64,000 bases of DNA from Candidatus Defluviibacterium haderslevense (GCA_016712225.1 JADJRL010000003.1:1501501-1565500), one strand, 5' to 3'. Shown: positions 27,595-37,871, counted from the stretch's first letter. The notes: a model not told the origin generated them from the sequence alone. Program-made: numbers and translations.

Positions 27595-29175
27595 CTAGCT
27601 CGATTTTTTTATTCTAAAATATAAATTCTTTTTTAAAATAGCAATACTCGTTATTACTCCAGAAAATAATGTGCTACAAATACCAACGGTTAAAATATCC
27701 TGACCAGTAAGAAATAAATTTTTTATGGGAGTGCGAGGACGCAGCCATAATTTGTTAAATCGGTCTGCTGAATGTTCCAATCCATATATTTCACCTTTTT
27801 GATAATTTGTAAAATGTTTTGTTGTAAGAGGTGTCGACAATTCGCAGACATCAATATAATTTTTAATTTGTGGTACAACAGAAAGTACTTTATCCAATAG
27901 TTTATTTTTTAATTCATCCTTAAAATTAGTATATTCAATATTTCTTTTCAGCCAGGAACTATCACTCCATTCTTTATAATGTTCAAAAGATGAAAGTGTT
28001 AAGACTTGTATTGTAGCAGTATTAGGATGGTTTATTTTCCAACTTGGATCTTTTGCTGAAGGAAATGAAATGTATGCAAGTGGAAGTTCTAAGGAATTAT
28101 CATCAATATAATTATTAAAGCTATCATCAAGATTGTAGTTACTATAAATCCAGAAATTGTGCTTTGGTAAATTTAAAAATTCATCACTAGCATTGAGCCC
28201 AATATAAAGTGCAACATGTGATACCGAGGATTTTAATTCATTTGCCTCAGAAGTAATTTTATCTAAATATGAGACAGGAGATAAAATTAGTTTTTCAAAG
28301 GTATTTTTAACACCAATATCACTGATTACTGAGGTTGCAGATATAATATCATCATTTATCATTTTTACGCCAATAGCAACATTGTTTTCAATGACTATAG
28401 ATTTCACTTCAGCATTAACAAGAACGGTACCTCCATGTGATTCTATAGTTGGTAAAATAGTTTTATAAATACTAGAGGAACCGCCTTGTGGATAGCAACC
28501 GCCATTAAGGTAATGTTCAACAATTAATGCATGAATGGCAAAGCTACTTTTCTTTGGTGTCATACCATAATTTCCACATTGTGCGCACAGTACTGCTAAT
28601 AGTCTTTTATTTGATGTTAAATTACTAATGACATCATAAGTTGTTTGATTGGCATACTTTAAAAAAGTCTTTCTCATTGAAGAGCTAAAGAAGTAACTTA
28701 AAAACGGAGGCAGTGTCTTTTCGCTAAAAAACCAGGCACTAGAATTATTTAATTTTTGAATTAATTCAAAATATTTATTTATTGCAATGGTCTCATCTGG
28801 AAAATATCCAATTAATTTAGATATTAAATTTTCCTTACCACTTGAAAATTCATATTTATCACCTTCAATTATGGCAACATCATAAATTTCACCCATTGAT
28901 TCCCAATGTAATGGATCAGAAGAAATGTAATTAAAAATCTTGGTAACAAACTCATTTTGATTTAGATCACCCAAATAATGTAATCCTATGTCCCATTCGT
29001 ATTTTTTTCTTTTAAAAACATGAGTAAAACCTCCTCCTTTGAAATGTCGTTCAAGTACTAATACTTTTTTTCCTTCTTTAGCCAGGATTGCTGCAGTAGT
29101 CAACCCACCAAGGCCAGAACCGATGATTATGGCATCATATTTATGTTTTGAATATTCTGAAGTGTATTTTTTCAT
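27595..29175 (-). CDS. CrtI/phytoene desaturase-like FAD oxidoreductase, copy 1
   Basis: The 526-residue flavoprotein has the dinucleotide motif GSGLGG (19-24), a following LERHFKGGGFTHVFKRKKYEWDIGLHYLG block and a C-terminal FAD motif (LFLTGQDILTVGICSTLFSGV). These are features of the CrtI/retinol-saturase group. It could saturate, desaturate or isomerise bonds of the polyene; the reaction cannot be read from sequence. It is the last gene of the long leftward run, 20 bases after the PaaK-like ligase. It is clearly a separate paralogue from the 32515-34026 enzyme. Confidence 0.8.
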   Translation of the reverse strand: MKKYTSEYSKHKYDAIIIGSGLGGLTTAAILAKEGKKVLVLERHFKGGGFTHVFKRKKYEWDIGLHYLGDLNQNEFVTKIFNYISSDPLHWESMGEIYDVAIIEGDKYEFSSGKENLISKLIGYFPDETIAINKYFELIQKLNNSSAWFFSEKTLPPFLSYFFSSSMRKTFLKYANQTTYDVISNLTSNKRLLAVLCAQCGNYGMTPKKSSFAIHALIVEHYLNGGCYPQGGSSSIYKTILPTIESHGGTVLVNAEVKSIVIENNVAIGVKMINDDIISATSVISDIGVKNTFEKLILSPVSYLDKITSEANELKSSVSHVALYIGLNASDEFLNLPKHNFWIYSNYNLDDSFNNYIDDNSLELPLAYISFPSAKDPSWKINHPNTATIQVLTLSSFEHYKEWSDSSWLKRNIEYTNFKDELKNKLLDKVLSVVPQIKNYIDVCELSTPLTTKHFTNYQKGEIYGLEHSADRFNKLWLRPRTPIKNLFLTGQDILTVGICSTLFSGVITSIAILKKNLYFRIKKSS

Positions 29176-29195
29176 TGGAGGTATTTGTTTACAAA

Positions 29196-30479
29196 TTATC
29201 TCAAGTCAATAAATTTAGTTAATTTTCTTTGACCAGGTATACTTTGCATTTTATTAATTATACTAATAGGTTTAAATTCAATTTTAGGTAATACCTTCAA
29301 GTTTGATTGTAATGCAGATTTAATTTTTTTCTCAATTGTATCATTCAAGGAATAAGTAGCAATATGTATTGATATATCATCTGTATTAAAAGTACTTTTT
29401 CTTAATTCAATAAAATAATCTTGTACATCGTCTAATCCATTTAAAATATTAAACATAGTTTGTGGAAAAAGAGTCGTGCCATTGTATTTTATCATTTGGT
29501 GTTTTCGTCCTATGATAGGACTTAATCTAAAAGTAGATTTACCGCATGGACAAGGATCTGTATGGAATGAACAAATATCACCTGTTTTATAGCGCAAAAG
29601 AGGCATGCCTTCTACTCCAAATGTAGTGATTGTTAGTTCGCCAATTTCTTTTTCGGGTAGTTGATTTTCATTTTCATCTAAAATTTCAAAATAAATCAAT
29701 TCTGGTAAATGGTGACCTCCTTGTTGAAAAGCACATTCGGTGAATGCCGTCTGTTTTTCAGTTGAAGCATAGGTTGAAAATAGACTAACATTCCAGTTCT
29801 CAATTATTTTGGATGCAATGGGGTTATTCTGAAAATCTATGTCTCTAATATTTTCACCAATGCATAAAATTTTACGAACGTTTAAATCATTTAAATTAAT
29901 ATTATTTTCTTTGGCAAAATGTATTAAATTAATAATAAATGTTGGAACTGAAATTAAAATCGTTGGATTAAGTTGCTTAATCATTTCAAATTGTAGAGCT
30001 ATATTTCCTGGCCCAACGCGGACTATACCAGCACCTAATTGTCTAACACCAGAATAATAGGCTATGCCCGCCATAAATTGACGATCTAAAGAAACCATAA
30101 GTTGAAATAAATCATACTCAGTTGCACCTATTTGTTTAAATGATTGACATTCATTATAGGCCAATCTTTTCAAATCATTCTCGGTGAGTCCTATGATAAC
30201 CGGAGCACCTAAGGTGCCAGACGTTGTACAATATTCAATTATTTTACTTTTATCAACACATAAAAAATCCCAATTTGAAGCTTGTAAATTATATTTTGAA
30301 GTAGTTGGAATTTGAGTAATGTCAGTTAAATGTTTAAAAGAATTAATATCATAATTATGTTTATTAAATAATTTTATATAGTAAGGAGAGTAAGTATTTA
30401 AATAGTTTAATAGCTTAATCATTTCGACTTCCTGATATTGGAGAATTTGTTGTTTGGATAGATGATCTAATGGAATCAT
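29196..30479 (-). CDS. PaaK-like adenylate-forming ligase (aryl starter activation)
   Basis: I chose the ATG at 30479 (427 residues); a TTG three codons upstream is possible. Motifs of the phenylacetate-CoA ligase family are clear: YCTTSGTLGAPVII (AMP/phosphate loop), LRYKTGDIC in the hinge region, and CPCGKS followed by SPIIGRKHQMIKYNG. It should adenylate 4-coumarate or a derivative and pass it to CoA or an ACP, as expected next to a tyrosine ammonia-lyase. It lies directly after acpS in the operon. Confidence 0.85.
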   Translation of the reverse strand: MIPLDHLSKQQILQYQEVEMIKLLNYLNTYSPYYIKLFNKHNYDINSFKHLTDITQIPTTSKYNLQASNWDFLCVDKSKIIEYCTTSGTLGAPVIIGLTENDLKRLAYNECQSFKQIGATEYDLFQLMVSLDRQFMAGIAYYSGVRQLGAGIVRVGPGNIALQFEMIKQLNPTILISVPTFIINLIHFAKENNINLNDLNVRKILCIGENIRDIDFQNNPIASKIIENWNVSLFSTYASTEKQTAFTECAFQQGGHHLPELIYFEILDENENQLPEKEIGELTITTFGVEGMPLLRYKTGDICSFHTDPCPCGKSTFRLSPIIGRKHQMIKYNGTTLFPQTMFNILNGLDDVQDYFIELRKSTFNTDDISIHIATYSLNDTIEKKIKSALQSNLKVLPKIEFKPISIINKMQSIPGQRKLTKFIDLR

Positions 30480-30488
30480 TATAGTCAA

Positions 30489-30860
30489 TTAATTTGTAAG
30501 AATAACGACTGCGCAAGCAGTATTTTTTGTGTGAGACAATGAGACAAGGATTTTATAATTGCCAGATTCAATAATTTTTTTACTTTCGTTTATAAAATTG
30601 AAAAGTGGTTTTCCTGATTTTTCATTAATAATTTCCGATTCATTTAATTTTATTTCTGAATTCAAACCACTACCTAAGGCTTTTAATAAGGCTTCTTTTG
30701 CAGCAAACCGAGCAGCGTAATGTTCCATTTTATTCCTTTGTTTTTCGCAATAATTAATTTCTGATTTGGAAAAAATATGTTCTTTAAGTATTTCATTATT
30801 TTCTAGTTTTGACTGAATTCGATCAATATCAACAATATCTATTCCCAGGCCAACAATCAT
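30489..30860 (-). CDS. acpS: Holo-ACP synthase (4'-phosphopantetheinyl transferase)
   Basis: The 123-residue AcpS-type enzyme has the Mg-binding Asp8 in GLGIDIVDIDRI and Glu56 in RFAAKEALLKALG, both required for catalysis. It transfers phosphopantetheine from CoA to the conserved Ser of ACPs. Its place in the pigment operon suggests it activates the two cluster ACPs. It may instead be the only AcpS of the cell; a search of the rest of the genome would decide. Gaps to both neighbours are three bases or fewer. Confidence 0.92.
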   Translation of the reverse strand: MIVGLGIDIVDIDRIQSKLENNEILKEHIFSKSEINYCEKQRNKMEHYAARFAAKEALLKALGSGLNSEIKLNESEIINEKSGKPLFNFINESKKIIESGNYKILVSLSHTKNTACAVVILTN

Positions 30861-30863
30861 TTT

Positions 30864-32528
30864 TTAATCTTTATTATTACATTTGGTTAATTGCTCTTGA
30901 ATATAAAGATATTCATTTTTTGTTGCAACCTCTTTAGTAAGACTTAATTTATAGTACCATTCAGCTTTTTGATAATTCTTCTTTTTGAAAAAAGCATCAC
31001 CTAAAAGAAGGTAGGTTTGGTAAAATTCTGGATTGGAGTTAATAAATTGAGAACTGTCCACAGCAACATTAGCCAAAATGTGTTCTTTACATTTTTGAAA
31101 ATATTTAAAATCAAGGTAAGTTTTTGAATTTAAGAAGGTATCTGGTTCAATGGTTAGATTACTTACATAGATTTCATGATTTTTGAAAGTAAAAGTGGAA
31201 TCAAAAATTTTATTTAGATCATATGAAATATATGATCCCAGTTGCCAAGGAGCTGTAGAAATCCAAACTAATTTTTCGTATGGTTTGAAAATAATGGAGT
31301 GATGGCAGATTAACTGATTTATTGCTTTTTCATTTCCCAAACCAATATTTTTTTCATTTAAACCTAATTGGTTCCTAAGAATTTGAGCTGTTTGTGTAAC
31401 AGTATTTTTTTCAACCTTAGCTAATAATTCATTAATTCTATCAGATCTATATAGGGAAGCACTATTTTGTTTTTGGTCAATATTGCTAGATTCATTATTT
31501 AATAATGAAGATTGATAGTGATTTGTACAAATAATTTTGTTTGTATGAGGGTAGACAACATCCATTTTATCAGGGGTCTTTTCAATTATTATGGTAGTAC
31601 TATCTGGAGCAGATCCAATCATTATAGATTCAGAAACAAATGTTTTTCTACTTTTAGCAATAGAGATAGCTTCATTAATGTTGGAAGCGTATTGTAGAAT
31701 TTCTCTTGATAATAAAGAAATGGGAGTGGCAGATCCTTCGGGAATTGTTGACTTAGCAGCATTTATTGTTACGGTAATACCTTTTATATTCATTCCTGAT
31801 AAAACCCCAGTCATCCCACCCCAGGTAATAGTCATAAATTTATAACCGGAATCTGGATTACAAAATGCTATGATTTTATTTTTTGCAAAATCTTCACCTA
31901 CAAAAAAATCAAAATTTCTCCCAATGATTAAATCATTATTTAAAGATGCAGTCCCCCAAGTTGCGAATGAAGAGCAACCTACAAGTGCTAAATTTTGTAA
32001 TGCATGACCAATATCATGAGCTGCATGATAATTGAGTAAACGTTGATAAGGATTGCCAATATAATTAAATTCACTTGAGGCAGATTGTGATATACCATAA
32101 ATTTCTTCTTTTTGTTCAAGTGTCAAGCAATTGATTAAATCTCGATTAAACCAACCAATAAAATATTTTAAAAAATGACGATAGAAAGCTGATGGAACAA
32201 TTTTACAAATTTGATTGTGAAATGCCATTTCTTGGGAATAGATTAGTTCTTTGGATAAAATGCCGTTTATTAAACCTCTTTCATAAGGCTTCCCTTCTGT
32301 GTACATTTCCCATAGTCCTGTGTTACTTTTACGCAACCAATTATTTCCAAGTTGAAAGGAAGTAGAGTCAATATTAGTTCGGTGAAGTTGTGAAATTAAT
32401 TGAGGGTCAACTTTAGGGAAATTTATCTTGGTGATGAAATATAGATAAACGAATATAGATAACAGTAAAACTATTATTCCAAGAAGAAAATAAACTAATA
32501 TTCGTCTTATTTTTCTAAGAAGCTTCAT
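30864..32528 (-). CDS. Membrane-anchored C45-family autoproteolytic acyltransferase with TPR tail
   Basis: The 554-residue protein starts with a single membrane anchor (about 11-33). The C45/acyl-CoA:6-aminopenicillanate acyltransferase domain has its candidate N-terminal nucleophile at Cys185 (ALVGCSSFATWG), followed by the IIGRNFDFFVG block and the TWGGMTGVLSGMN core. Family members self-cleave before this Cys. Residues about 495-550 (YLLLGDAFFKKKNYQKAEWYYKLSL) form a TPR-like hairpin. In the pigment setting it probably joins or cleaves the aryl acyl chain and a lipid or amine acceptor in the periplasm. The coding end overlaps no gene, but its start overlaps the CrtI-like gene by 14 bases. 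Confidence 0.8.
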   Translation of the reverse strand: MKLLRKIRRILVYFLLGIIVLLLSIFVYLYFITKINFPKVDPQLISQLHRTNIDSTSFQLGNNWLRKSNTGLWEMYTEGKPYERGLINGILSKELIYSQEMAFHNQICKIVPSAFYRHFLKYFIGWFNRDLINCLTLEQKEEIYGISQSASSEFNYIGNPYQRLLNYHAAHDIGHALQNLALVGCSSFATWGTASLNNDLIIGRNFDFFVGEDFAKNKIIAFCNPDSGYKFMTITWGGMTGVLSGMNIKGITVTINAAKSTIPEGSATPISLLSREILQYASNINEAISIAKSRKTFVSESIMIGSAPDSTTIIIEKTPDKMDVVYPHTNKIICTNHYQSSLLNNESSNIDQKQNSASLYRSDRINELLAKVEKNTVTQTAQILRNQLGLNEKNIGLGNEKAINQLICHHSIIFKPYEKLVWISTAPWQLGSYISYDLNKIFDSTFTFKNHEIYVSNLTIEPDTFLNSKTYLDFKYFQKCKEHILANVAVDSSQFINSNPEFYQTYLLLGDAFFKKKNYQKAEWYYKLSLTKEVATKNEYLYIQEQLTKCNNKD

Positions 32529-34026
32529 TATTAATTTTATTTAATAGGTCGGTCAAATTAATTAAAGAGGAGCAACTAACAAGGGAACTTATTGACACAC
32601 CCAAGATACCATGTAAATTTATATTTTGTCCAGATAAAAAAAGGTTATTTATTTTAGTTCTTGGAGAGATAAATGACTTGATCGCATCTTTATAATCCTT
32701 TTTGATTCCATAAATGGAACCATCTGTAGTTCCCATATAATCTCTGAAAGTTAAAGGAGTGGAAGTGGTATAAGATTTTATGCATTTTCTAAAACCTGGA
32801 AATTTCTGTTCAACACAATCAATAAGTTTTTCTGCTTTTATTTTTTTAAAAAGGGCATAGTCGTCTCCTCTATCACCAGGATGAGTGGCAGTATTGTGAG
32901 TATGACTCCATCGTGAAACTTCTTCATATTTCATATAAGCCATAATTGTTATTCCTTCTGCAAATTCATTTCTTTTTGCAAATTCTGAATGAAAAACAGC
33001 ATAAAATTTAGGCCAAGAATGGTCATCATGTTCCATGCCATTCCAAACATCGTCAGTGAGGTAGCAATAATAGTTGGAATTGGAATATTTAAAAGTATTC
33101 GGAATAAGATTGATGTTGATCATAAAAGAACTGGTAGAATTTTCTAGAGAATTAATTCTCTTGCGATAACTTAATTTAATGATATTTGAATCAATCATTT
33201 TTAATGTTTGGGAAGGGTGAATGGTTGAAATAAAATAATCCCCAAAAAATTTGTTACCGTCGTCTGATTCGAGATGATGTACTAATTCTTGTTCGACATG
33301 AATTTTATTTACTTTGGTTCTTGTTTTTATCGCGCCACCATGAGATCTGATTATTTTACAAAGCGACCTGGCTATTTGAGAACCTCCGTTTACAAACCTC
33401 CAGGCACTTTCAATATAGCTATTGATGACTAACGCATGAACATATAATGGCGTTTTATCGCCTACTCCAGCATATAAGGGATTATTACCAGCTAATACAT
33501 TTTGTAATCTAATATTTGAAGTTAATGATGCAATAAAATGCTTAGTATCTAGTTCGTAGTAACTTGAAATTTTAAAATTATCTGTTAATTTTAAATTATA
33601 TAAAGGTACGCTTGCACAAATCTTTTGTATGGTGTTACAATATTCAACAATTGCTTTTTCTTCAGATGGAAACGAGTCTATTAAATTCTTTTTAAATAGA
33701 TCATAACCTTGTCCAAAACTGTACTCCATATTATCAGAATGAAAGCAAATTTTATCAAAGGCTGCAACATCCATTTTTACAATTTTAAGATCTTGCATGA
33801 TTCCTAAATAATCAAATATTTTATATAAGGTTTGTCCTTTATCTAATCCACCAACATAATGCACACCGGAGTCAAAAATATGTCTTTCTCTGACGTATGT
33901 TTGTAATGTACCGCCAATTTGTTTATTCATTTCTAAAATAGTAACAGAATATCCTGCTTTGGCGAGTATTGCCCCACACATTAAACCGCCTATCCCACTA
34001 CCTATAATAACTACTTTTTGATTCAT
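32515..34026 (-). CDS. CrtI/phytoene desaturase-like FAD oxidoreductase, copy 2
   Basis: The 503-residue flavoprotein opens with KVVIIGSGIGGLMCGAILAKAG (FAD loop GSGIGG, 9-14) and LEMNKQIGGTLQTYVRERHIFDSGVHYVGG. It ends with LFLSGQNINLHGILGVSISSL, again the CrtI/retinol-saturase pattern. It shares the general layout of copy 1 at 27595-29175 but is well diverged, so the two likely act at different positions or steps. It overlaps the C45 acyltransferase start by 14 bases and follows the fusion exporter by seven. Confidence 0.8.
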   Translation of the reverse strand: MNQKVVIIGSGIGGLMCGAILAKAGYSVTILEMNKQIGGTLQTYVRERHIFDSGVHYVGGLDKGQTLYKIFDYLGIMQDLKIVKMDVAAFDKICFHSDNMEYSFGQGYDLFKKNLIDSFPSEEKAIVEYCNTIQKICASVPLYNLKLTDNFKISSYYELDTKHFIASLTSNIRLQNVLAGNNPLYAGVGDKTPLYVHALVINSYIESAWRFVNGGSQIARSLCKIIRSHGGAIKTRTKVNKIHVEQELVHHLESDDGNKFFGDYFISTIHPSQTLKMIDSNIIKLSYRKRINSLENSTSSFMININLIPNTFKYSNSNYYCYLTDDVWNGMEHDDHSWPKFYAVFHSEFAKRNEFAEGITIMAYMKYEEVSRWSHTHNTATHPGDRGDDYALFKKIKAEKLIDCVEQKFPGFRKCIKSYTTSTPLTFRDYMGTTDGSIYGIKKDYKDAIKSFISPRTKINNLFLSGQNINLHGILGVSISSLVSCSSLINLTDLLNKINNEAS

Positions 34027-34033
34027 TTAAGAT

Positions 34034-37000
34034 CTAAGATTTTTTTAAAATAAATGTTATATTAGATGTTAATTTTGTGGAATCCACTTCTTGGATACTT
34101 AAGTGATTAATTTTTACAAAGTTATAAATTAAATTAGATGAAATAAAGGACAAACCACTTTCAGAGACTTTATTAAAATTAAATACTTTGGTTGAAAGGA
34201 ATTCAGATAATTGGGTTCCTTTATGTCTATTCTTTTTTTCTTTAATTCCATCACGGATAATTAATAGACCCTTTGGATTTAAGGCTTTTATGCAGGAGTC
34301 TAAAATTTCATTTTGTTGTTGATCATTTAAATAATGAAGTACATCAGAAATAATTATGGTATCGTAACATTTCATTGGATATTCTAAAATATTTGCTGTT
34401 TCAAATGTTAAGTTATTGGGTCGTAAATAGCCATTTGAAGCAATTGAAATTTTTTCGGCATCAAAGTCAAGCGCAGAAATTGATCTTTGGGAAGATCTGA
34501 ATGCTAGAATATAATCTAAAAAACCATATCCACAACCAATATCAAGAATTTTATTTTCTAACGGAATAATTTCATCCATGAATTTATAATTATTTTCCAG
34601 GTTGAGTTTTATACGCATATACCATTCTAAAATAGGTCCCTTTAAAATATAGTTTCCGATGAGTTGATCATGAAAATAATTCACATCTTCAATTTGAACT
34701 GCAAGGTCTGTATATTTTTGTTTAAAATATTTTGATATGTTTTTAGTTTTTTCTTGGTACGAAACACCAAAATCAATATTGGTATTTAAAATTCTTGGTA
34801 AATATTCAATGGTAATTTGACCGTTTTTTAATAAGAAGTCACCTTTTGACATGCAATATCCAGTCCCATGTAACACAATCGGTAGAATGTCGACATTCAG
34901 TTGTTCAGCTAAAAGAAATGCTCCTTTATGAAATCTTTTCATGTGGCCATCAAAAGACCGAGTTCCTTCCGGAAAAATAACAATGGAGTAACCTTCTTTT
35001 ATTTTTTCTTTTAGAAAAGGTAAATTTATTTCAGCATCTTGTGCTTTAAGATAATCTGCCATTTGTACAACAAGTCCAAATATTGGCGAACTCCAAACCC
35101 AGTGATTGGTCAGCAGTATAAATTTTGGATGAAGCATCACCAAACTTAAAATATCTAAAAAGGATTGATGGTTTGCGATAATGATTGATGGTGTTTTATG
35201 ATTTTCATTATGAGGATTAATTATTTTTTTCTTTACATTGGCCATTAAATACATTAGGGATTTGGTAAAGTTGCACAGTATATAATGGTAAAGATATTTT
35301 AATTTCTTTTTTTGAAAGGGGATGAGTTTGGTTAATACAAACCCAATTATTACGAGCAATAAAGCACCAAAGACAAAATAAGAAAAGGCAATAATGGTTT
35401 TAATTAATTTGAAGAAACTTAATGGGTGTAATTTGTTTTTTGTACGATTTGTTATCAGGATTTTAAAAAGTAAAGGTTGAAGGGTCTGTGATATGATCCA
35501 TACACACAAGATTCCAATAATAGAGATCAATGCAATCGAGAACATAGCAGGGTGTTTAGAAAAAATCAAGATACCTAATCCAATTAATGTGGTTAATACT
35601 GATAGAAAAATGGAAATTGAAATGGACTTTAAATGGTGAACTCCTTTGGCATATTTTTGAATCAAGCCATCCATAGTAAATATGCAATAATCATCACCAA
35701 GAGCAAAAATGAATGTAGACAGTATTATATTGATGATATTGAATTTAATATTAAATATGGACATGATGCCAAGTATCCATATCCAGGAAATGACCATAGG
35801 TAAAAAGCTGATTAAAGTCAATTCAATTCTACCATAAATTAGAAAAAGGGCAAATAAAACAATTAATGAAGTAAAAAGAGAAATAAATGTAAAATTATCA
35901 CTTACAATTTTAATTAAATGGTCAGTAACAAATTGTCTGTCGAAAATTTTGACTTCTTTATTTGAATTAAACAAATCATATAGGTTATTTAATTGCGGAG
36001 TGTTTGCTTTTAGAATATTAATAATAGTGAATGTAGTATCTTTAGATTCAATAAAATTCTTAATTATAGTATTTTTAAAAATTGAAATCTCAGAGTCGGT
36101 TAGGGTAGTAAATTTGGAATTTAATGATTCTTGAAAGGAAGTCGTGAAACTAGAATGATATCCCAGTTGTATACCTTCAACTTGAAGTCTTCGAAATAAA
36201 GATTCTTTTTTTGACGGATTCCAATATAAATTCCATTTTGAAATTCTTTTTTGTTGTTCATTTAATGATGGAAGAATTTGCGTTGGACATATAAATGCAT
36301 TTACAAATTTGGATGTTTTAGCATAATCTAAAGTTGAATGTAGTTTTTCATTATTTATTTGTGCTTCTTCCAGGGAATTTCCAGAGGAGAGTAAGAATAC
36401 TGATTTTTGAAATTGGGAACTCATTTTGTTAAATGTATCTTGAGCTGTTTGCGTTTCACGGCTCATGAAATTAATTTTATTTAAATCGTTTTCAAAAGTT
36501 ACATTTTTGGCATAATACAAAAGTATAGGAGTTAAAATAATGATAATCCAAAAGGTGTATTTGCTTGTTTGAAATTTATAAATAAAATTTGAATACTTAT
36601 TAGAAATTTGTGAATCAGTATTAATGTTGTCGTATGTTGAAACAAGTTGTGGCAAAATAATTAAAGTTGCTAATGCTGCACCAATCAGACTGAACGCAGC
36701 AAATAAGCCTAAATCTTTTAGTACAGGTGCATTTACAAATTGTAAACTAAGGAACCCCAAAATCGTAGTAAGGCTTCCGATTGTCATCGGGAATGTTAGA
36801 TCAACAATAGTTTGTTGACGATTGGGTTGTTCAGTTAAATGGGTTAAAAAATGAAGCGAATAGTTGATTGCAATACCAAGTATTAAAGAACCTCCAGCTA
36901 AGGCCATAACTGAAATATCGCCTTGTATTAAATATATAAGCGCCAGTGAAAATAGAGCGCCAAATACTACAGGAATTAAAATGATAATCGAAGAAAATCG

Positions 37001-37867
37001 TTTTTTAAAAAATAGACTAATTAACAAGACAATAAGAATTACAGACATGCCTAAAGTCAATCTTGTGTCTTTATTTATTTGTTTTGCATTACCAGCAGAT
37101 ACAATGGGAGCTCCAAAATAAATAATATTAGTTTGATTATGATTGCTTTTAAATTCAGAAACAATTTGTTCCAGTTTATTCGTAAATTCAACTGTTTTTT
37201 TAGAGTTGGCTGAAGGGAAAGAAGGATTAATAAACATTACGACATATCGTTCATCTTTACTTAAAAAATGTTCGTCGTATAGTGAAAAATCCTCTGTAAA
37301 TTGCAAGCCTTTTAATTTATTATAGGCTAAATAATAGATACCCAAAGGATCTCTATAAATATAATCTTTTAATGCTAAGGCTTCAAAGGAGGAAAGCGTT
37401 GTAAGATTCTCGTTAAGTTTTTTCTTTATCGAAGCATCAGAAATTAATGAATCAATGATTGAATAGTCGATGGAATCTAAGAAAATGGGTAAGTGATCAT
37501 TGATCACATCTAATAGGACTGAAGTTAAACTATCATTAGATTTATGTTCAATGGATTCAACCAAGGCCCCCATAGTGGATTGCAATGTGTAGGATAAGCT
37601 ATCGGTAATATTTATGAGTTGATCCAGGTCATTTTCTCCCTTCATTGAGAGTCCGACAATAACCTTATCTGCATATTTTGAATTTTCAAAAAAATTGGCA
37701 AATGCTTCAATATTCTTATCTTGAGGAAGCATATGCATGACATTTTGTTTGATTTCTATTTTGGATGCATAATAGATACAACAAATGCAAAGACTGAATA
37801 GCGTAAAATAAAATATAGTTTTTCTATGTTCAAAAAAGTGGAATATATCTACAAAATAATTTCTCAT
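34034..37867 (-). CDS. Three-domain fusion: MMPL exporter, PlsC-type acyltransferase, SAM methyltransferase
   Basis: The 1277-residue protein has an N-terminal MMPL/RND-type exporter (about 1-850). This comprises a first helix at 17-36, a periplasmic domain, a helix bundle from about 275, a second periplasmic domain and a second helix bundle. A lysophospholipid acyltransferase domain follows (NHQSFLD HX4D motif near 899, FPEGTRS near 966). The C-terminus is a class I methyltransferase (ILDIGCGYGFLDYIL near 1107). Export, esterification to a lipid and methylation of the aryl head are the likely jobs. All three domains keep their hallmark residues and the frame is open throughout, so this is a genuine fusion. 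Such trifunctional proteins are known in Bacteroidota pigment clusters. Confidence 0.88.
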   Translation of the reverse strand: MRNYFVDIFHFFEHRKTIFYFTLFSLCICCIYYASKIEIKQNVMHMLPQDKNIEAFANFFENSKYADKVIVGLSMKGENDLDQLINITDSLSYTLQSTMGALVESIEHKSNDSLTSVLLDVINDHLPIFLDSIDYSIIDSLISDASIKKKLNENLTTLSSFEALALKDYIYRDPLGIYYLAYNKLKGLQFTEDFSLYDEHFLSKDERYVVMFINPSFPSANSKKTVEFTNKLEQIVSEFKSNHNQTNIIYFGAPIVSAGNAKQINKDTRLTLGMSVILIVLLISLFFKKRFSSIIILIPVVFGALFSLALIYLIQGDISVMALAGGSLILGIAINYSLHFLTHLTEQPNRQQTIVDLTFPMTIGSLTTILGFLSLQFVNAPVLKDLGLFAAFSLIGAALATLIILPQLVSTYDNINTDSQISNKYSNFIYKFQTSKYTFWIIIILTPILLYYAKNVTFENDLNKINFMSRETQTAQDTFNKMSSQFQKSVFLLSSGNSLEEAQINNEKLHSTLDYAKTSKFVNAFICPTQILPSLNEQQKRISKWNLYWNPSKKESLFRRLQVEGIQLGYHSSFTTSFQESLNSKFTTLTDSEISIFKNTIIKNFIESKDTTFTIINILKANTPQLNNLYDLFNSNKEVKIFDRQFVTDHLIKIVSDNFTFISLFTSLIVLFALFLIYGRIELTLISFLPMVISWIWILGIMSIFNIKFNIINIILSTFIFALGDDYCIFTMDGLIQKYAKGVHHLKSISISIFLSVLTTLIGLGILIFSKHPAMFSIALISIIGILCVWIISQTLQPLLFKILITNRTKNKLHPLSFFKLIKTIIAFSYFVFGALLLVIIGFVLTKLIPFQKKKLKYLYHYILCNFTKSLMYLMANVKKKIINPHNENHKTPSIIIANHQSFLDILSLVMLHPKFILLTNHWVWSSPIFGLVVQMADYLKAQDAEINLPFLKEKIKEGYSIVIFPEGTRSFDGHMKRFHKGAFLLAEQLNVDILPIVLHGTGYCMSKGDFLLKNGQITIEYLPRILNTNIDFGVSYQEKTKNISKYFKQKYTDLAVQIEDVNYFHDQLIGNYILKGPILEWYMRIKLNLENNYKFMDEIIPLENKILDIGCGYGFLDYILAFRSSQRSISALDFDAEKISIASNGYLRPNNLTFETANILEYPMKCYDTIIISDVLHYLNDQQQNEILDSCIKALNPKGLLIIRDGIKEKKNRHKGTQLSEFLSTKVFNFNKVSESGLSFISSNLIYNFVKINHLSIQEVDSTKLTSNITFILKKS

Positions 37868-37871
37868 GGAA

